Part shown: in pieces, positions 1 to 8,409 of the stretch
Position numbering within the stretch: the first letter of the stretch is position 1
Layout of the letters: each line of letters begins with the position of its first letter
NCBI RefSeq assembly: GCF_019977735.1
Contig: NZ_AP025018.1
Span: forward strand, 9,614,580-9,678,579
DNA: 64,000 bases
Source of the DNA: Calothrix sp. PCC 7716
Lineage (GTDB): Bacteria; Cyanobacteriota; Cyanobacteriia; Cyanobacteriales; Nostocaceae
Reading direction: 5' to 3'
Position numbers and translations under genes: made by a program
The notes under the pieces: generated by a model
The model's database searches: none
Seen by the model: only the letters and a program-made list of their open reading frames with translations
What the model was told of the DNA's origin: nothing

Positions 1-1525
1 TGACTTTAACAGCATGAGTTTCTTGGCTAAAAGGAAGTTGAGCTAAACGTTGCACCATTGCATACGCATAAGGTATATGTAAATCAAGCTCTTGAATTTT
101 ATCCCAGTGCCAATAATACTGCTTTAAATCTTCTATAGCTTTACTCTGAAATTCTGGCTTGACTTTTCTTAGTAAGGTATCAATTATATCAATTTGCTCT
201 ATAATAAATTCCCATTTAGCTTTTTGTAACTTAACCTGAACATCGTCAGCGTACAAATCAATGGCTAACAAATAAAAATTTAGATATTCATTTTTTATAT
301 CATCAGCGTAATGCTGCCAATCAATATGTAAAATAATATCAATTAACCCTTCAAGCTTTCTACAGTCTTTCCAAATATATAGATAATTTTTTTCTTCCCA
401 CTTCATCGCATTTCCAATATTAATCAGTCTCTCTATTGCTTCATCAGGAAACCATGAATCTTCATGTAAATCGTCAAAACAGTGATAATCTGGCTGAAAC
501 TTAGAAGCTAACTTGAAACCAGCTAATATATAATTGACAGAAATTTCCTTTTTTAACGCTCTAAATAAACAATAAAGCCAGTAAGCATAATTGGATTCAT
601 TTGCTATCTGGTTGAAGCGTTCGATATCTTCTATTAATACTGGCTTACTATAAATTTCAGTTTCAATCAATATTGTAGTAAAAATAAGGCGCCTTGCATC
701 AGGTTGCTGGGCAATAATTTGACACCATTTTAAGGTATTATCATTTCTGTGACTTAATAATCGGCTAATTACTGACAACAGATTGAGCTGACTATCTAGT
801 ACAAGACCCCAATATATAGATAAATAATCTATTACCTCTCTCCAAGTTAAACTTTTCAGTGAACCCAATAAATACCGATGAAAATGTCTAGGTAGTTCAG
901 GTGAATCTATCGCAACGTGTAAATTGTGGTGATATGCATAATATGGGTCAAGAATAAAGTATGAATTTGGTATTGATGATAAAGAATGAACTTCGTACCC
1001 CACCCTTTCAAGTTTTACCAAAGCTTCTACCCAATATTTGCTCAATCTTAAAAGTAGCTCGTTTTGATGTTTTTTCTCACATAGATACAATCTCAAATCG
1101 ATTTTAGAAAAAGTTTTGGGTTTTGGTGGCTTCTGCTTAGTTCCTTTGTACGCTCTAGGATGTGCAGCAGTTGGCTTGACTATTTGTTTTGAACTCTCTA
1201 CTGGTAAAGGTTGTAGCGTCACTTCTGATTCTAACAAGTCCGGCGCCGTTTCAATCAAAATTACCAGAATATGAAAAAGAGTTTCTGCATTTAGTTCGTC
1301 AACACAACTAACATAATTCCAGGACGCAATTAATTGTTCTTTCTTGGCAAAAAGTGATGGCGCCAATAATTCTACAGGAGATTCGACAATTTCATATAGA
1401 CTATCTTCTGAATCTATGCCCATTGTACTTAAATTATCACTGCTGGGGTCAAATTGATACTTAACCTTACTCACCAAAGCCATTAGTCTATCAGTTTTTC
1501 TGATTATACCTAGTAAACAGTCCAT
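1..1525 (-). CDS. Unrecognised large protein, 3' end beyond window
   Basis: An open frame of about 508 codons on the minus strand starts at an ATG at 1525 (MDCLLGIIRKTDRLMALVSK) and runs without a stop off the left edge, so the C-terminus is missing. The product is soluble-looking and rich in Leu, Trp and Tyr, with a Pro/Lys-rich stretch near residue 130 (KPTAAHPRAYKGTKQKPPKP) and helical segments after it. I see no catalytic motif, signal peptide or membrane helix and do not recognise the family. Reading the frame through the whole stretch without stops is the main evidence that it is a gene. Confidence 0.7.
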   Translation of the reverse strand, partial: MDCLLGIIRKTDRLMALVSKVKYQFDPSSDNLSTMGIDSEDSLYEIVESPVELLAPSLFAKKEQLIASWNYVSCVDELNAETLFHILVILIETAPDLLESEVTLQPLPVESSKQIVKPTAAHPRAYKGTKQKPPKPKTFSKIDLRLYLCEKKHQNELLLRLSKYWVEALVKLERVGYEVHSLSSIPNSYFILDPYYAYHHNLHVAIDSPELPRHFHRYLLGSLKSLTWREVIDYLSIYWGLVLDSQLNLLSVISRLLSHRNDNTLKWCQIIAQQPDARRLIFTTILIETEIYSKPVLIEDIERFNQIANESNYAYWLYCLFRALKKEISVNYILAGFKLASKFQPDYHCFDDLHEDSWFPDEAIERLINIGNAMKWEEKNYLYIWKDCRKLEGLIDIILHIDWQHYADDIKNEYLNFYLLAIDLYADDVQVKLQKAKWEFIIEQIDIIDTLLRKVKPEFQSKAIEDLKQYYWHWDKIQELDLHIPYAYAMVQRLAQLPFSQETHAVKV

Positions 1526-1553
1526 ATTTATAGTTTAAGCGCATTACTATTAA

Positions 1554-1610
1554 GACTTACACAAAGAAACCTGGTTTTTACGCATTCATTGTCGCAGACA
1601 AATTGCCATT
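1554..1610. repeat. Degenerate MITE-like fragment
   Basis: The segment has GACTTACACAAAGAAACC, then GGTTTTTACGCATTC, resembling the ends and interior of the MITE at 15813-15953. The following ATTCATTGTCGCAGA recurs at about 23890, just upstream of the GTPase gene. It is a decayed copy with no coding content, in the spacer between two divergent genes. Confidence 0.35.
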
Positions 1611-1674
1611 TTAATTGCTATAGTCTAGTGAGTTTTAATTATAAACAATAGTACGCACAGCTAAATTTAAAGTC

Positions 1675-2271
1675 ATGATAAATCGATTTGTGATTGTTTG
1701 GGGGTTAATAAGTACTCTTTGCATGGGATTGGTTGTAAGTGGGGTTCTACTGACCTCGATTAGCTGGCGCCCAGCTGATTATAATAATATACTGATGTCG
1801 ATTGCAATTTATTCGATTTATTGGGTCTTATTAGCAATTTTACAAGGTGCAGCACTTTTCTGGAAATTTCAAGATAAGGCATTTGCCTATAAATGGTTTT
1901 TTACAACAAGCCTAACTGGGTTTATCGTAATGTTTTTACATGACTTTATTATACTAAATGTAATGAAAACTGATACGAGAGGACAGGGAGTACTTATTCT
2001 GATATTGAGTCTGCCTATTTTAGCACTTTCGGGTGGGTTTATATTAGGTTTGGCTCAACTTTGGCTCATCCGAAATCGCTATAAACCCAATTTAGAAACA
2101 ATTCCCCTAAACATTTTATGGCTGTTTCTCGGTGTTATTTCATGGGTAATTGGTTTTGCTGGTATGTATTTCGGTAGTTTTTTTCCCTCAATACTTCTTC
2201 TTTATTCTGTCGGAAGCATAATCAAAGGTTGGTTCATTAATAAGTATTTATGCTCATCGTTGACAAATTAA
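1675..2271 (+). CDS. Hypothetical integral membrane protein
   Basis: The 198-residue protein has about six hydrophobic segments: roughly residues 7-28, 40-60, 72-95, 103-127, 145-165 and 168-186. Short basic loops lie between them (RNRYKPN after the fourth), so it is an inner or thylakoid membrane protein. There is no recognisable transporter or enzyme motif. The ATG at 1675 is the first start after the divergent gene at 1525. It stands alone, with a repeat-rich gap downstream. Its function is unknown. Confidence 0.6.
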   Translation: MINRFVIVWGLISTLCMGLVVSGVLLTSISWRPADYNNILMSIAIYSIYWVLLAILQGAALFWKFQDKAFAYKWFFTTSLTGFIVMFLHDFIILNVMKTDTRGQGVLILILSLPILALSGGFILGLAQLWLIRNRYKPNLETIPLNILWLFLGVISWVIGFAGMYFGSFFPSILLLYSVGSIIKGWFINKYLCSSLTN

Positions 2272-2388
2272 ACTCTTGGAAACCGGGTTTTTTATTGGCG
2301 CCAGTCTAAAAATATGTTCGGTTGGTTCTGTTTACCGTACTTCGGGTACTCAAAAATGTGAACCACGGTTCACATTCAATACTGCTCG

Positions 2389-2522
2389 GTTAACTTACAT
2401 CTTGCAGCATTCGCCTATGAGCTTAAAGAAACCGGGCAACAGTCACGAAAAATCAACGTTTTATAGCAAAGTTTTTGTCAAGAAGCCCGGTTTCTAGGAC
2501 TGGTGCATTCCGGTGAGTTAAC
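2389..2522. repeat. Palindromic repeat element, copy 1
   Basis: The ends are GTTAACTTACATCTTGCA and TGCATTCCGGTGAGTTAAC. Inside lie an inverted AAAGAAACCGGGC (2425) and AAGAAGCCCGGTTTCT (2480-2495) separated by about 45 bp. The nested inverted repeats make a long imperfect hairpin, like a non-autonomous mobile repeat or a paired REP. It has no coding capacity. Confidence 0.65.
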
Positions 2523-2606
2523 AGACATCTTTCACAGATGAGCTTATTGAGAATAAAAGAGCTTGTAACACATATTTTTGCGTAGGTTCGTCACTGACGA
2601 CCTTAC

Positions 2607-2731
2607 CTTATATCTTGCACCATTCGCAACAAGCCAAAAGAAACCGGGTTTCTGTACGAGAGATTAAGCTTTTTTAGCGCAGTTTGTCGCAAGAAACCCG
2701 GTTTCTAGACCAGGTGCAAGATGTCAGTTAC
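2607..2731. repeat. Palindromic repeat element, copy 2
   Basis: It has the same plan as copy 1. TTATATCTTGCACC is at the left and GGTGCAAGATGTCAGTTA at the right. The inner pair is AAAGAAACCGGGTTTCT (from 2636) and AAGAAACCCGGTTTCT (2691-2706). The inner spacer differs from copy 1 while the arms are kept, as expected for an element defined by its ends. Confidence 0.65.
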
Positions 2732-3211
2732 CCTTCTTGAGAAGGTGCATTCCGGTGAGTTAACTTCTGAGAAACTTTTTCCACCACCAGTAGAAGCTAG
2801 AAACGCCGAAAATCGTGAAAATTGGCGCCAATTTAAAATTTGGTGGCATGACAAAACAGGCTAGAGTCAATTTAAACTCTAAACCAAATACTAATAGATA
2901 CCCTGGCCTGGGCTGGTCTTATTTAAAACAATCTTCTGACCGGGATAGTAGCATTGCTACTTCACCAATATAGTAACCATTGATACCCAGAACCACGCTC
3001 CGCGCGCAGGCTTAAGAACACTATTTTTAATCCGGTTTTAGCTGCCAGGGTAATTCTATTATAAAAGTTTCTCTACATAAGTAACGGGTGGCGAACGCCG
3101 CCAGTGGGGCTGCTCCTAACTTGCACATTACGAAAACCTATATATAGTAAGGGTTTCAAAAAATGTGCGCTTCTTCATATTTTACTGGTGCGCGAAGGGC
3201 GCCAGTCAGAG

Positions 3212-3338
3212 GCTTATATCTTGCACCAGTCCGAGAAACCGGGCTTCTTGAGCAAGATTTTGCTACAAATTCCTAGTTTGTCGTAGAGAAGCCCGGTTTC
3301 TTTGAGCTTGTTGACCATGCTGCAAGATGTAAGTTAAG
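3212..3338. repeat. Palindromic repeat element, copy 3
   Basis: It has the same architecture: CTTATATCTTGCACC at the left, TGCAAGATGTAAGTTAA at the right (3321-3337), with GAGAAACCGGGCTTCTT (3233) and AGAGAAGCCCGGTTTC (3285) inside. Three copies within 1 kb suggest local amplification. Confidence 0.65.
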
Positions 3339-3963
3339 CTAAAAATACGATAATTCGTAGGAAAATCCAACATTCGCTTCTGTTTTGCTGGGTTGTGCCT
3401 ACCCTGCGGGAAAACTCCGTTTACGGATAACGGCATACTACGTACACGCACTCGCTGACACCCAACCTACAGTTCCTTAAGAATTTTTGCATCAGCATAA
3501 TTTAAACCTTTTGTGAAGATTTATAAAGAAAATCAGCTTTGTGCTACATGCTGTAGTATAATGAGTGGTGTAATGGCTAAAACTAGTTTTGAGCTATTGC
3601 AAGAAAGGTTGAGTTTTATGAAAAGTAAAGATGTTATGTCTTTGCGAATAAAAATCTCGTTCAAGATTATATCATTAACGACAAACAACAAAAAAATCTA
3701 AGTTATTCAATAACGAAGAACAAATGCAATATAAATTATGATGAAACGTTCCGCCAAACAAGTAGAGGATAGTAAACGGATCCTTGAAAAACTAATGTTG
3801 AAGTAGTCTAAATTGTTTGGGGAGGGTTAAAACCTGAGATGTTCGTAGGGTCGTAAACTTCTCGTATTTTCGGAGAGATATATTGAGAGGGACGAAGGCT
3901 TTCATCCGTTGTCCAATCATATATAATGTAGGCAAGATGCCTGTGCTACATGTGTTGTATGTA

Positions 3964-6054
3964 CTACAATGTTTTTTTTTGGATGAGGTTTGTGAGGCTT
4001 GATATAACTGCGAGTAGTTCTGATGGTTCAACGGGTTTGGTGAGATACATTTGATAACCTGCTATCATTGCGCGTTTTCGGTCTTCTGCTCTTGCGTAAG
4101 CGGTAAGTGCAACCGCAGGTATTTTTCCGCCTTTTTCTGAAGGTAGTGAGCGTATTTTGCGGATAAATTCATACCCGTCTTCGTCTGGCATACCGATGTC
4201 ACTAATTAGTATATCCGGCGCCTCTTGTGTGATTAAATTTAATGCATCGTGTGCGGAACCTGCGGTAATAACGCTAGCTGAAGCATCTTCAAGTACACAT
4301 CGTATCAGTTCACGAGCATCGGGTTCGTCATCTACTACGATAATTTTTATACCAGTAAGTGTTAATTGCTCGAAGTCATCAAACTCTTCGCTACTATTCG
4401 CTATATCACGATGCGCTTTCTTTTGTTCTGTTACTTCCGGTATTACTGCGGCAATTGGTAATGATACTGTAAACGTGGCACCCATTCCTTCGCCATCACT
4501 TTTTACTCGTACTGTACCACCGTGAAGTTCTGTAAGTCCTCTAACAATAGATAACCCAAGTCCTAAACCCCCATGTTTTCGCGTAATTGACCCGTCTGCT
4601 TGGCTAAACCGCTCGAACACGTGTGGCAAAAATTCAGGCTTTATACCTAACCCTGTGTCAATAACGCTTATTTCCATACGAGAATCTACACGTTCTAAAA
4701 CAATTTGCACTTTCCCGTTTCTAGGAGTAAATTTAATCGCGTTGGCAAGGAGATTCCAAATAATTTGCTGTAAGCGCGCTGGGTCTCCTGATATTACACC
4801 AATAAATTGATCAAAAACCGTTTGTAATTGAACTCCCTTGGCTTCTGCTGACAAGCGTACTGTTTCAAGTGCTGCTTCTATAACACTTTTTATATCAACT
4901 TGCTGCACGTTTAACCGTATTTTACCCGAAATAATGCGGCTCATATCAAGAAGGTCTTCGATAAGCTGTGACTGAGCGCGAACGTTACGCTGGATAGTGT
5001 CTAATCCTTGCTGCATTCTAGCCGCATCTATGTTACCTTTACGAATAATTTGTGACCAGCCAAGCATGGCATTAAGCGGTGTGCGAAGTTCGTGCGAGAG
5101 TGTCGCCAAAAATTCGTCTTTCATCTTTCCAACCCTTTCTGCCTCAGCACGAGCTGAACGCTCAGTTTCAAGAAGTTGCTCTCGCCTCTCCTGCTCTTGC
5201 TTTTCTGCATCTATATCTGTAATAGCAACTACTGCTGCTATCAGGTGGCCGTCACGGTCTTTAATTGGCGCCCCCATTATACGAACCCATGCTCTTGTTC
5301 CATCGCCACGTTGATAATGGTACTCATTTTGGTACGACTCTCCAGTAGCAAATACTTTGGCAAGGGGATACTCGTGGCTTTCTGTTCTTCGCCCGTCCGC
5401 ATGGTAGCTTTCCCATTCATGGTAGGAGTTATAATCATTGGAATAAAATACTGGATGACGAAAAATTTCTTCTGTACGCTTGTTCGCCATTACAATTTTT
5501 CCAAACGGCGCCTCAGCAAGTACAACGGCGACAGGAATATTATCGAGTACAGCACGTAAACGTGCCTGTTCTTTTTCTAGCGCTTCCTCTGCTCGCTTGG
5601 CTTCGGTCATATCTCGCATAACCTTGCCATAGCCCCTAATTTCTCCCTTTTCATTATAAACCCCATAAGTCATACCCGAAATCCAAATCCGCGTGCCGTC
5701 TTTGTGTCGCATCCAACGGTTATCGTTTGCACTCCCTGTTTTTTTAGCTTCTTCCAATTCAAGGCTTGGGACATTTTTCTCTAAGTCTTCTGGGGTAAAA
5801 ATTATGGGTGTTATTTCTTGGTTGATAAATTCGTGTTCCTCAAAGCCTAGTAATTGCCGTACACCTTCATTCCAAGTTGTCGGGCGCCCTTCAATATCGG
5901 TGCGGAAAATTGCGTGGTCGCGCACGCAAAAGATGTTAGGTGCGTGACGCTTATAAATAAGTGCGATCAGGCTATAAGTTTTATCGCAGGTAGTGAATTT
6001 TTTCGTAGCGTCACGCACCCTACAGTTTTTATGTCCCGGTTGCGTAATTATCAT
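3964..6054 (-). CDS. PAS-PAS hybrid histidine kinase with C-terminal receiver
   Basis: A soluble sensor kinase of 696 residues. Residues about 45-150 and 165-285 are PAS domains. HisKA has the phospho-accepting His at about 321 (SHELRTPLNAM). The HATPase region carries NLLANAIKFT, DTGLGI and GGLGLGLSI. A C-terminal receiver starts near 570 (VVDDEPD) with its phospho-Asp in ISDIGMPDEDG and a Lys in TKPVEP. The signal and partner are unknown. The N-terminus is odd: residues about 12-39 are encoded by an inverted repeat (5939-6019), so the original start or an upstream sensor domain was probably lost. Only 20 bp separate its start from the divergent lipase-like gene, leaving little room for a promoter. 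Confidence 0.85.
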   Translation of the reverse strand: MIITQPGHKNCRVRDATKKFTTCDKTYSLIALIYKRHAPNIFCVRDHAIFRTDIEGRPTTWNEGVRQLLGFEEHEFINQEITPIIFTPEDLEKNVPSLELEEAKKTGSANDNRWMRHKDGTRIWISGMTYGVYNEKGEIRGYGKVMRDMTEAKRAEEALEKEQARLRAVLDNIPVAVVLAEAPFGKIVMANKRTEEIFRHPVFYSNDYNSYHEWESYHADGRRTESHEYPLAKVFATGESYQNEYHYQRGDGTRAWVRIMGAPIKDRDGHLIAAVVAITDIDAEKQEQERREQLLETERSARAEAERVGKMKDEFLATLSHELRTPLNAMLGWSQIIRKGNIDAARMQQGLDTIQRNVRAQSQLIEDLLDMSRIISGKIRLNVQQVDIKSVIEAALETVRLSAEAKGVQLQTVFDQFIGVISGDPARLQQIIWNLLANAIKFTPRNGKVQIVLERVDSRMEISVIDTGLGIKPEFLPHVFERFSQADGSITRKHGGLGLGLSIVRGLTELHGGTVRVKSDGEGMGATFTVSLPIAAVIPEVTEQKKAHRDIANSSEEFDDFEQLTLTGIKIIVVDDEPDARELIRCVLEDASASVITAGSAHDALNLITQEAPDILISDIGMPDEDGYEFIRKIRSLPSEKGGKIPAVALTAYARAEDRKRAMIAGYQMYLTKPVEPSELLAVISSLTNLIQKKTL
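5939..6019. repeat. Inverted repeat GGTGCGTGACGCT inside kinase 5' end
   Basis: GGTGCGTGACGCT (5939-5951) and its exact inverse AGCGTCACGCACC (6007-6019) flank 55 bp. The element is read through in frame by the kinase. Related GTGCGTGA/GTGCGTAACGC arms occur at 13909-13922, 18464-18480, 43703-43759 and 55934-55992, so this is a dispersed repeat family. Confidence 0.7.
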
Positions 6055-6074
6055 AATATAGAGAAGGTGCAGCT

Positions 6075-7097
6075 ATGCTAGGCAACCAAAATAATTATTT
6101 TACAAATTATACAAGCTTACTTAATATCGAATCTAGCCTAAATATAACAAATTACCCATTACGCCTTAATGGGTCTAGTTGTTATAAACATGATGAAAGA
6201 CAAAGCCTTAATCCTTGGCTCAAGTTACAAGGAATTATCACTGGTAACACTTTACTGGGTATAGAATCACATGATATTAGCATTGAGTGGGCTGATGGTA
6301 TTTCCAAGACTTTCAACCCAAACAAAAGTACATGGATAGTTATTCATGGTTTACAAATGAATTTACCCAAAGGAGATATATTTGACCAGCTAACAGATAT
6401 TAAAAATTTAGCTTCATCAGTTGATGGCTTTTCTCCTGATGACCAAGTACTGGTTTTAGACTGGAGAAGCGCAGCTTATTCTCCAGGAATAAATTACCGT
6501 GGAGATTTTAATATTCCAAACCCTGTAATTGCTCTTTCATGGATTGATGCTGCTGCCACTTGGACTACTAATATTCTAAAACAATTTGGAATCGGTACAC
6601 CAAATATTAATTTAATTGGTCACAGCTTTGGTAGCTACGTTGCATCATCTATAGCTGCTGATATTACAGGAGGTATTAACCGAATTATTGCTTTAGACCC
6701 AGGTAATTTAGAAATAGGAGGCAATCAGTATAAACAAACTAACTTTAGTGATAATTCACGCTGGTCTTGGGCTTTTTACGGTAGTGGATTCGGCGCCCAA
6801 GACCGCGCCAGAACTGCCGACGAATCTTTTATAATAGACTTTCCCTTTTATACACAGTTTCCTGATATTCCTGGAGTCAACAAAGGACACGGCGCCGTTG
6901 AACAATTTTTTACAGCCATGCTCAACCAAGCCAACGATAAACAACACTATTCCAATGCAGATATTTTTGGTCTTGACAGAATGAATCCAATCGCCAAACC
7001 TTGGAATATACATTATAGCACAAACTGGGAAGCAAAGCTAATTCCAGAAGAAAGTAATGGCTCTTGGATATTAAAAGATATTATACCTAACCCGTAA
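6075..7097 (+). CDS. Lipase-like alpha/beta hydrolase (pancreatic-lipase-like fold)
   Basis: The 340-residue protein carries the oxyanion-side HG motif (VIHGLQMNL near residue 95) and a nucleophile elbow GHSFGSY with the catalytic Ser near residue 183. After it come IIALDPGN with the probable catalytic Asp and a late KGHGAVEQFF with the probable His. Order and spacing fit the animal-type lipase/phospholipase A1 family, so it may hydrolyse an ester or lipid. No classical signal peptide is seen. The N-terminal 60 residues resemble secreted cyanobacterial repeat proteins only loosely. It is transcribed divergently from the hybrid kinase. The substrate is unknown. Confidence 0.7.
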   Translation: MLGNQNNYFTNYTSLLNIESSLNITNYPLRLNGSSCYKHDERQSLNPWLKLQGIITGNTLLGIESHDISIEWADGISKTFNPNKSTWIVIHGLQMNLPKGDIFDQLTDIKNLASSVDGFSPDDQVLVLDWRSAAYSPGINYRGDFNIPNPVIALSWIDAAATWTTNILKQFGIGTPNINLIGHSFGSYVASSIAADITGGINRIIALDPGNLEIGGNQYKQTNFSDNSRWSWAFYGSGFGAQDRARTADESFIIDFPFYTQFPDIPGVNKGHGAVEQFFTAMLNQANDKQHYSNADIFGLDRMNPIAKPWNIHYSTNWEAKLIPEESNGSWILKDIIPNP

Positions 7098-7211
7098 ATA
7101 CCCACACGCTTTTGTAGCATTGGTGCCGCACATACTAATCATAGTTATATTCTGTTACATTTCTCTATTTTGGTGGAAGAATAAGAGAGAATGAGATTCT
7201 TTTTTATTTGA

Positions 7212-7397
7212 ATAAGAATTGCTGAAGACATACAACAATCTATTTTTGACCCATTTTTTACAACTAAACCTGTAGGTAAAGGTACCGGGATGGGTTTAGC
7301 AATTAGCTACCAAATTATTACAGAAAAACATCATGGTAGCTTGAAGTGCATTTCTACACCTGGAAAAGGCACCGAATTTATAATACAAATCCCTTAA
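7212..7397 (+). pseudogene. Histidine kinase C-terminal remnant (HATPase end)
   Basis: The open frame reads [20 protein letters not shown], then KGTGMGLAISYQII and SLKCISTPGKGTEFIIQIP before a TAA at 7395-7397. These are the F box, G2 box and final strand of a histidine kinase ATPase domain. It is preceded by a TGA at 7209, and no HisKA or N box is present upstream. It is therefore the tail of a deleted kinase gene. The same family end is also found as a remnant at 20115-20215. Confidence 0.8.
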
Positions 7398-7402
7398 AAA
7401 CA

Positions 7403-7426
7403 TTGTAGAGACGTTGCATGTAACGT
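7403..7426. repeat. Partial GTAGAGACGT palindrome
   Basis: TTGTAGAGACGTTGCATGTAACGT is a decayed copy of the GTAGAGACGTTACA..TGTAACGTCTCTAC palindrome found intact at 25998, 32469, 55502 and 62621. It lies just after the kinase remnant. Confidence 0.6.
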
Positions 7427-7656
7427 AAGAGCGAGATTTTGGGTATTATATGTATACCTCATATACCTGAGATTTGCTGTAGGCGTGCTGATGATAACTT
7501 GTTTTAATCAGCACAAAATGCTTAAGCTTCAGTATTTATTATTACAAAGGTAATTAATATAACAATTTGATGATGGATATTGTTATCAAGTTGAGTTAAT
7601 TAGACGTTAGTTTGCTGAAAATATATATTAAACAATAATAATGGAGGAGTTTTTGA

Positions 7657-8409
7657 GTGCTGACGGAAAATGAAATATCGAGATTGAGGAAAGCTATTAT
7701 TGCAACAATTGCATCTCCTGTTATTGGTTCAATAGAGGACTATGCTTGGGAAGCAATTTTTCATTATGTAAAAGATATTTCTCTTTCTGACCCAGCTTTA
7801 GGACGTAGCAAACTTCTTTACGATGCTGTTGATATGGCAACTCAGACAGGATGGTCGCTAAAATCTCTTCAACTTAATAATATTAATCCCGGTAGCACAT
7901 TTTTCTTTGTTATTCAAAGAGCAGATGTAATTAAAAAAGCTGTTCAGCTTGGTTTTCCTGATTTAACAGAACGTTCTTCCCCACAAGAGTTAGGAGCAGC
8001 TATTATTAAACATTGGAATGATAAAATTATTACCAGTAAGTCAGCGCAGAATGTAACTAATAGTTACGAAGGTATACTTTTAAAAACAATCAGAGGTACT
8101 ATTTATGCTTACTGCGAATATTTACTTGAACCACTTAACTCAGATGCGTTTTCTTGGGCTTGGACTGTAGATAGAATTACAGGTAAAGATGGAGCAGGTT
8201 TACAAGGAAGTATTGCAGGTAAAGCGGAACTAGTTTGGTATAAAAATCAAAAGCAGCTTTTTAGAGCGCGCACGATTCCTCTAGATGTAGTAATTATAAA
8301 TATTGAGCGAGTTCGTCTTGAACCCGATAGGTATGTGGAAACTATGATTGCTGCTTTGCGCGAACAATATAACAATACACCTAATGAGAATCTTGAATTA
8401 GACACGTAG
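7657..8409 (+). CDS. Putative type II restriction endonuclease
   Basis: The 250-residue protein starts at a GTG (7657) preceded by GGAGG at 7643. It has no membrane segment. It contains DAVDMATQTGWSLKSLQ near residue 52, a (D..GWSLK) arrangement that recalls PD-(D/E)XK-like cores of some type II enzymes. Later come KAELVWYKNQKQLFRARTIP and LDVVIINIERV. Its 3' end overlaps by 29 bp the 3' end of a convergent C5 DNA methyltransferase gene, a common restriction-modification layout. The endonuclease call rests mainly on this context and on the motif hint. Alternatively it is an accessory protein of the methyltransferase. If it cuts, its target should be the methyltransferase site. Confidence 0.5.
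   Translation: MLTENEISRLRKAIIATIASPVIGSIEDYAWEAIFHYVKDISLSDPALGRSKLLYDAVDMATQTGWSLKSLQLNNINPGSTFFFVIQRADVIKKAVQLGFPDLTERSSPQELGAAIIKHWNDKIITSKSAQNVTNSYEGILLKTIRGTIYAYCEYLLEPLNSDAFSWAWTVDRITGKDGAGLQGSIAGKAELVWYKNQKQLFRARTIPLDVVIINIERVRLEPDRYVETMIAALREQYNNTPNENLELDT

Larger units (their letters stand above)
2272..3963. other. 1.7-kb gap filled with palindromic repeats
   Basis: No convincing gene is seen here. The gap holds three complete copies and one partial copy (2742-2766) of a palindromic element listed separately. It also has a CACCCAACCTA-type segment near 3400-3475 and a GGCAAGATGCCTGTGCTAC repeat at about 3931 that recurs near 43892. Short open frames at 3513-3701 and 3738-3806 have no recognisable product. 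They may be debris of a lost gene. Confidence 0.6.

Noticed and set aside
2276..3286. Frames of 60-73 codons in the repeat-rich gap
   Set aside because: They translate the palindromic repeats themselves.
3513..3806. Short frames beginning MKIYKENQ and MMKRSAKQ
   Set aside because: No match to a known family and interrupted; may be debris but cannot be supported as genes.
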